DNA from: Simkaniaceae bacterium
Lineage (GTDB): Bacteria > Chlamydiota > Chlamydiia > Chlamydiales > JACRBE01
DNA: 43,275 nt
Direction of reading: 5' to 3'
Assembly: GCA_021734805.1 (NCBI GenBank)
Contig: JAIPIG010000018.1
Coordinates: forward strand, 1 to 43,275
The position numbers were made by a program, and so were the translations under genes. The stretch's first letter is position 1, and each line of letters starts with the position of its first letter. The notes beneath the pieces were generated by a model that saw nothing but the letters and a program-made list of their open reading frames with translations, was not told the DNA's origin and did not search any database. This document shows positions 38,896 through 43,275 of this stretch, one piece after another.

Positions 38896-40017
38896 ATGAA
38901 TCTCTCTCTTCTTTTAAAAAATCTATTCACAATGCTAGTGTTTACCGGACTTCCTTTCGTGAATGTTTATCATTCATTTACAAATAGTTTGTTCTTCAAT
39001 GCCGAGATTACAGAGGCAACGGGATTGGAAAAATGGGCCAATCAGGTGCTAATCCCGGCGCATTATCTCTTAGCCGGCAGGTCAATCGAAATAAAAAATG
39101 AAGAGAGCGATCGTATTTACTGCAATATTCATCAAAAATATACATATGATCATCAATTTGTACTAAGAACGGTAGGTTCTGCAGTGGCTCTGCCAATAAG
39201 TGTCGTGCTTGGATCGAGTCTCAAAGGGCTTGCTATGATTAATAAAGAGGTGAGAGAGCGGCACCAAAAGGTTGCCGATTGGATCCGATCAACCCCTATC
39301 CGATCGCATTTAGAAGAGTATCAAAACATTGGGATCAGCACCGCTTCCTATTTAGATGGGGAACAAGCGGAGTGTCTTAATTGTAAGCGGCGCGAGAGTG
39401 ATCTTGACCATATGAAGGCAGATCGAGATGCACTGAAAGAGGTTGTGCGGATTCTAACAAAGCATCAAATCTTATTTTGGATTGATTGTGGCACATGTCT
39501 AGGTGCCTATCGTTATGGCGGGATTATTCCCTGGGATTTCGATGTGGATTTAGCCATTCTTCAGCCCGATTTTTATAATGCCTTTTTTGCACTGAGATCT
39601 GAGTTAGATCCCAATTTATATACGGTCCAAGATTGGTCAGGCAGAGATTGTCCCGGATCGTATTTAAAAATCTATGTGAAAGCATCGCGATCGCTCATTG
39701 ATATTTATCACTTTAAAATTGATCCCAAAACACAAACAATTAGCTCAATTTCTTCGAATGATCAAAGCGTTTTTTTGCCGGAGTGGTGGAAAATTCGTGA
39801 AAGACGCTATACCATTCCGACTCCGTTTGAACAGGTTTTTCCTCTCAAATTAGCGCAGTTTGATGGGATTGTTGTTCCGGTTCCCAATCAGACAAAGCAA
39901 TATCTGCAAGCGCGCTATGGTGAAAATATTAGCCCCAATCGGATTTATAATGAAGTAGAGCAAACTTACGAAAAGGACCCTTTGCATCCCTATTGGCAAC
40001 TCGACTATGCTCATTGA
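38896..40017 (+). CDS. LicD/fukutin-type nucleotidyltransferase, membrane-associated
   Basis: 373 residues. The catalytic region is FWIDCGTCLGAYRYGGIIPW DFDVDLAI near residues 195-220, the GTxLGxxRxxxxIPWDxDxD pattern of LicD (phosphocholine transfer) and fukutin families. The Asp pair holds metal; one Asp of the usual DDDxD is Phe. The first 100 residues carry two hydrophobic stretches (NLFTMLVFTGLPFVNVYHS and VGSAVALPISVVLGSSL), so it may sit at a membrane. A C-terminal block WWKIRERRYTIPTPFEQVFP is also typical of LicD. It likely adds a phosphocholine or phosphoethanolamine-like or ribitol-phosphate group to a glycan or lipid. GGAG upstream supports the start. Confidence 0.85.
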   Translation: MNLSLLLKNLFTMLVFTGLPFVNVYHSFTNSLFFNAEITEATGLEKWANQVLIPAHYLLAGRSIEIKNEESDRIYCNIHQKYTYDHQFVLRTVGSAVALPISVVLGSSLKGLAMINKEVRERHQKVADWIRSTPIRSHLEEYQNIGISTASYLDGEQAECLNCKRRESDLDHMKADRDALKEVVRILTKHQILFWIDCGTCLGAYRYGGIIPWDFDVDLAILQPDFYNAFFALRSELDPNLYTVQDWSGRDCPGSYLKIYVKASRSLIDIYHFKIDPKTQTISSISSNDQSVFLPEWWKIRERRYTIPTPFEQVFPLKLAQFDGIVVPVPNQTKQYLQARYGENISPNRIYNEVEQTYEKDPLHPYWQLDYAH

Positions 40018-40055
40018 GCATTGCACCTTTTATCTTAAATTTGTAATGTGAAGTA

Positions 40056-40231
40056 TACCGCTCGTGATTCAAGAGTTGTTTTTTTTTGTCGCCGGCATCC
40101 CCGCTTGGTCGATTTGACCTCGCCTCTGCCTATTGTGAATAGCGCAGCGGCTCGGGTTAAAAGGCCTTCGGCCTGATCGACTATCGGCGCGCCGGCTTCT
40201 AAAAATTCCAACTCTTGAATCACTCCCGGTA
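40056..40231. mobile_element. MITE D, related ends to family A (176 bp)
   Basis: Left end TACCGCTCGTGATTCAAGAG, right end CTCTTGAATCACTCCCGGTA. TA lies at 40054-40055. The ends share TACCG and AAGAGTTGG-like bases with family A, but the GC-rich interior (CGCCGGCATCCCCGCTTGG... to CGGCGCGCCGGC) is different. Family A copy 3 abuts its right end. Confidence 0.7.
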
Positions 40232-40402
40232 TACCGAAATGAGTTGAAGAATTGGGGTTTTAGCTTTGATAGCGCTTCGAATTTTTATCAGGCTTTAGCC
40301 GGCTTAATTTTTTGATCCTATTGAAGATAGGTCAAAAAATTAAGGGTGAAAAGTCGAAGATGCCGGCGAAGATAAAAACCAATTCTTCAACTTATTTCGG
40401 TA
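40232..40402. mobile_element. MITE family A, copy 3 (171 bp)
   Basis: Ends TACCGAAATGAGTTGAAGAA and TTCAACTTATTTCGGTA, flanked by TA at 40230-40231 (the last bases of MITE D) and 40403-40404. Its interior agrees with copy 1 (171 bp, same orientation). It was therefore inserted at the terminal TA of MITE D. No gene is in the 420-bp gap 40018-40437. Confidence 0.88.
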
Positions 40403-40437
40403 TATATCAAATAGATCTTAAGTAAGTTGGAGCAATA

Positions 40438-42513
40438 ATGCGACTTCAAAAATTTTCGGCAGTGATTGTTTTTTGCCTAGGCATACAAATTTTAAGTGCT
40501 AACTCTGCAAAAGTTAGTCCAATCGATACATATCGGATGAAGAAACAATCTGATATTTACAAAATATTGCCCACTAAAAAAGAACAACTTGAAGCAAGAA
40601 TTGCCTTAGCTAAGGCAAATTTTAGAGAATCTATCGAGCAGATCGCTAATATAGAAAATGAAGATCGGACATTTGAAAATACGATTTTAGCTTATGATAA
40701 AGCACTTGGATTGCTCACAATTGAAAAAAATATTTGCGAAGTCCTCTCTTTAGTGGCGATGAAAGAAGCTGTGCGAGAAGCAGCGCGCCAAGGGTATATC
40801 GAGATTGATACGACAATCGGCGATGTCTTATCAAATGCTTCTTCGCTGTATGATGGAATTTTATTTCTCGAGAAAAAAGAAGATAAAATCCCACTTGAGC
40901 GGCGTTATTTTGTGAGTCAAATGCATAAAGAACTCAAGCATCAAGGTCTTGGGTTATCTGAAAAGCGCAGAGAAAAAGTGCGTTTAATCCGTCAAGAACT
41001 GCTTAATTTATCATCGATGTTTGAAAAAAACATTCAGATGGATGAGAGCCATATTTGGGCATACCGGCAAGAATTATATGGATTGCCCCTTGAATTCATT
41101 CAATCATTAGAGACAAAAGATCAGTTGTATAAATTGCCGTGTGATTATGCCACCTATTTTAGTGTGATGAAGTTTTGTAAAAGTTCAAATATTCGAAAGA
41201 AGTATCTATCTGCTTTTGAAAATAGAGCTTATCCTCAGAATGAAAATATTTTAGAAGCTTTGATCTTTAAAAGAGATGAACTGGCTAAAGAACTGGGGTA
41301 TCAAAGTTTTGCCGAACTTGATTTGAGTAAACAGATGGTCAAAACAGAGGCAAATGCCCATCAATTCATTGATGATCTTTTAAAAAAATGTTCTTTGATA
41401 GCCGATCAAGAATTTGGTCGATTTTCAAAAGATCTTCCCGATGACATTTATCTCACAGATAATATGAAAATGCATAGTTATGATTGGTCTTATGTTTTAA
41501 ATCATTACCTCAAGAAGCATTTTCAAATTGATGAAATTCAAGTAGCCGAATACTTCCCCCTTGAACATACGATTGAGCAGCTCATTAAAATTTTTGAATC
41601 ATTTTTTAGTTTAAAAATCACCTGCGAAAAAGATCATTTGTGGGATAGCGATGTCACTGTATTGGCAGTGAAATCTGCTAAAAACAACGATCTTCTTGGA
41701 TATTGCATTTTTGATCTATTTTATCGGCCGGGAAAAGAAGCACATCCATGCTGTGCAGAGATGATTCCAAGCTATCAAATCGATTCGGGGGATCATCTTG
41801 TGAGTTTGCAAGTCGTCATTTCAAATTTATCTCAACCCTCCTTATCTCGCCCGTCTCTCATGACACATCGCGATGTGGTCACTCTTTTCCATGAGTTTGG
41901 ACATGCACTCCATGGAATCTTAGGATCAACACATTTGATGACGGCATGCGGAACGCATGTTCAAACGGATTTTGTTGAGCTTCCCTCTCAATTACTAGAG
42001 GAGTGGATGTATGATCCTGAAATCATTAGGATGATCAGTTCACATTATCAAACCGGAAAGCCAATCAGTGATGAGATGCTCCAAAATCTCATCCAATCTC
42101 ATTCTATCGGGGAGGGGATTTTTTATCTGAGACAATGCTATCTGGCTAAATTATCCTTGGAGTTTTTTAAAGAAGGGGCAATAAAAAATACAAATATGAT
42201 TGAGCATAAATTGCAAGAGCAGATTATGCGTCATTTTGAGCGGCCGGATGATTTGCACTTTCATAATGCATTTGGACATCTTGATCAATATGGGCCTAAA
42301 TACTATAGCTATCTTTGGTCTAAAATCTATGCAGTGGATATTTTTAATGAGATGAAAAAAGAGGGGCTTTTAAATCCAAAAACGGGTGAGCGGTATATAC
42401 GCGAAATCCTAAGCAAAGGGGGAACGGAAGATCCCAATATCATGCTTGAGCGTTATCTGAATCGCAAGCCCAGCATTGAGCCTTTCCTTGCAAGGATAAA
42501 GGGGGCCCAATGA
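40438..42513 (+). CDS. Exported M3 family metallopeptidase (oligopeptidase-like)
   Basis: 691 residues, near the M3 length of about 680-700. The zinc site is HEFGHALHG with H485, E486 and H489, and the third ligand region DFVELPSQLLEEW follows 25 residues on. The prior strand-helix LMTHRDVVTLF and later LYAVDIF-like tail (SKIYAVDIFNEM) are typical of thimet/oligopeptidase A. Unlike the usual cytosolic enzymes it starts with a signal peptide (LQKFSAVIVFCLGIQILSANSA), so it should act in the periplasm or be exported, and would degrade peptides from host or envelope turnover. TTGGAG upstream; overlaps a lipoprotein gene by four bases. Confidence 0.9.
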   Translation: MRLQKFSAVIVFCLGIQILSANSAKVSPIDTYRMKKQSDIYKILPTKKEQLEARIALAKANFRESIEQIANIENEDRTFENTILAYDKALGLLTIEKNICEVLSLVAMKEAVREAARQGYIEIDTTIGDVLSNASSLYDGILFLEKKEDKIPLERRYFVSQMHKELKHQGLGLSEKRREKVRLIRQELLNLSSMFEKNIQMDESHIWAYRQELYGLPLEFIQSLETKDQLYKLPCDYATYFSVMKFCKSSNIRKKYLSAFENRAYPQNENILEALIFKRDELAKELGYQSFAELDLSKQMVKTEANAHQFIDDLLKKCSLIADQEFGRFSKDLPDDIYLTDNMKMHSYDWSYVLNHYLKKHFQIDEIQVAEYFPLEHTIEQLIKIFESFFSLKITCEKDHLWDSDVTVLAVKSAKNNDLLGYCIFDLFYRPGKEAHPCCAEMIPSYQIDSGDHLVSLQVVISNLSQPSLSRPSLMTHRDVVTLFHEFGHALHGILGSTHLMTACGTHVQTDFVELPSQLLEEWMYDPEIIRMISSHYQTGKPISDEMLQNLIQSHSIGEGIFYLRQCYLAKLSLEFFKEGAIKNTNMIEHKLQEQIMRHFERPDDLHFHNAFGHLDQYGPKYYSYLWSKIYAVDIFNEMKKEGLLNPKTGERYIREILSKGGTEDPNIMLERYLNRKPSIEPFLARIKGAQ

Positions 42514-42998
42514 AAAAAATTTCATTCTTAGTATTACTTGTATTCATTGGCGTCGCTTGCCGCTCAACTCCCGAATTGAAAAAAGTGCCAATGACATTTT
42601 CACTCGATGCAGAAGAGATCCATCTGGTGATAACAAAGCCGGGAATGCAACAATACAAGATGATTTTAAAAAAGCCGATGGATGAAGTGTTTTCTTTTGA
42701 AGGATCTCCGATGCAAGCTCAGACAGTCATGTCATTGGAGCAATTTTATAGTCTTTGGACAGATCGCGAAAAGGGATTGTATCGCACTCCTGCACGCGCA
42801 GTACTCATTGCCTATGTAGCGGATAAAAAAGGGCATATTAGCCGTCAAGCGCTTCTTCTTAAACTATCCAATCCGGAATATAACAAGGAAAAAGCGGAAT
42901 TTTATTTTGAAGCAACGCCTCTTCATGAAGTGAATCCTTGGATTATTGGGCATCCCGTTCATCCGGCAGATCTGATCATCCAAACCCAGAGTACCTAA
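42510..42998 (+). CDS. Putative lipoprotein
   Basis: 162 residues. Signal KKISFLVLLVFIGVACRST has a lipobox-like GVAC, so Cys17 would be lipidated. The mature part is mixed (EEIHLVITKPGMQQYKMIL, VAYVADKKGHISRQALLLKL) with no family I recognise. ATG 42510 overlaps the peptidase stop (ATGA), so translation is coupled. Perhaps an envelope partner of the peptidase. A following stretch of 72 bp leads to the last, partial gene. Confidence 0.7.
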   Translation: MKKISFLVLLVFIGVACRSTPELKKVPMTFSLDAEEIHLVITKPGMQQYKMILKKPMDEVFSFEGSPMQAQTVMSLEQFYSLWTDREKGLYRTPARAVLIAYVADKKGHISRQALLLKLSNPEYNKEKAEFYFEATPLHEVNPWIIGHPVHPADLIIQTQST

Positions 42999-43070
42999 AA
43001 AAAACAGAGTCTTTATGTTTTCTTTAAAATAAGATAGGATTTAGACTTTGGCTTTTTTAGGAGAGATTCT

Positions 43071-43275
43071 ATGGAAATTGAGATGTCGCACTGGATAGCG
43101 CCGCTATCTTCCGTTTTGCCGTCTGCTCAGCCTTTTGTTGTTGCAAGTTCAATATTAGAAGGGTGCTTTTATTCCTCTTTGAAGCAACCCGCTAATTCAG
43201 ACTCCTCTATTATTACGTGGATTCGAGAGACTTCAATCAGAAATATTCATCTGATCCAAGGCCTATTTTGTGCTG
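43071..43275 (+). CDS. Hypothetical protein, N-terminal part (runs off the window)
   Basis: ATG 43071 with TAGGAGAG seven bases upstream opens a frame that stays open to the edge (68 codons). The visible residues (MEIEMSHWIAPLSSVLPSAQ, then PFVVASSILEGCFYSSLKQP, SSIITWIRETSIRNIHL) show no signal peptide and no motif I recognise. Only the start is seen, so no function is proposed. Confidence 0.55.
   Translation, partial: MEIEMSHWIAPLSSVLPSAQPFVVASSILEGCFYSSLKQPANSDSSIITWIRETSIRNIHLIQGLFCA

Noticed and set aside
1-43275. CRISPR array or phage-defence island
   Set aside because: No regularly spaced direct repeats and no cas-like genes were seen. The DUF234 ATPase alone is not enough to claim a defence system.

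Overview
The window looks like a chromosomal stretch of an amoeba-associated or environmental chlamydia (Parachlamydia/Waddlia/Simkania-like). The reasons are the AT-rich composition with short overlapping operons, adjacent tRNA-Asp/tRNA-Val and tRNA-Thr/tRNA-Tyr pairs, a mixture of housekeeping RNA-modification genes with many nutrient-uptake systems (two sodium:solute symporters, two MFS carriers, an amino-acid ABC importer), and many effector-like or envelope proteins without close textbook counterparts. The assignment is inference; a Legionella/Coxiella-like intracellular gammaproteobacterium is the main alternative.

Layout. 1-403: end of a transposase gene, a decayed repeat and two tRNAs (minus strand). 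454-4593: rlmD overlapping an ankyrin-repeat gene, then a dihydrolipoamide-dehydrogenase/mercuric-reductase-like flavoprotein without redox cysteines. 4815-8794: D-Ala-D-Ala dipeptidase and a lipoprotein facing a surE / PutP-like symporter / ttcA-like run. 9037-11773: SEC-C protein, tRNA-Thr, tRNA-Tyr, an alpha/beta-hydrolase-like protein and a secreted protein. 11916-15891: a DUF234-type ATPase and an amino-acid ABC importer preceded by a 23-codon leader peptide ending in four histidines plus a terminator, which is a classical histidine attenuator. 16165-22546: Asp/Glu racemase with an SSS symporter, AhpD-like protein, TVP38 membrane protein with a CDP-alcohol phosphatidyltransferase, and a DrrAB-like ABC exporter. 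22543-24969: an 808-residue protein with glycosyltransferase-A-like motifs. 25072-26540: a TPP riboswitch split by a 172-bp MITE, controlling an MFS carrier. 26604-32562: GNAT, EEP hydrolase, two exported HAD proteins, TrmH, and a stand-alone condensation-domain protein. 32559-43275: outer-membrane-like proteins, a virus-like small protein, lipoproteins, a secreted thioredoxin, dienelactone hydrolase, MFS carrier, LicD-like protein, exported M3 peptidase and the start of another gene.

The intergenic space is unusually rich in small non-autonomous elements. Family A (about 171 bp, TA duplications; three full and two partial copies) has a related neighbour, element D. Family C (160 bp near-perfect palindrome, 5-bp duplications) has two copies. 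Family B carries a terminator hairpin and has three copies. Element E has one candidate copy and one partial match. Several of them supply gene ends, ribosome-binding sites or leader sequence.

The most notable observations are the histidine attenuator placed on a transporter rather than on biosynthesis genes, and the MITE inserted in loop L5 of the TPP riboswitch exactly at a TA dinucleotide. Both suggest how a host-dependent bacterium senses and imports nutrients it probably does not make.
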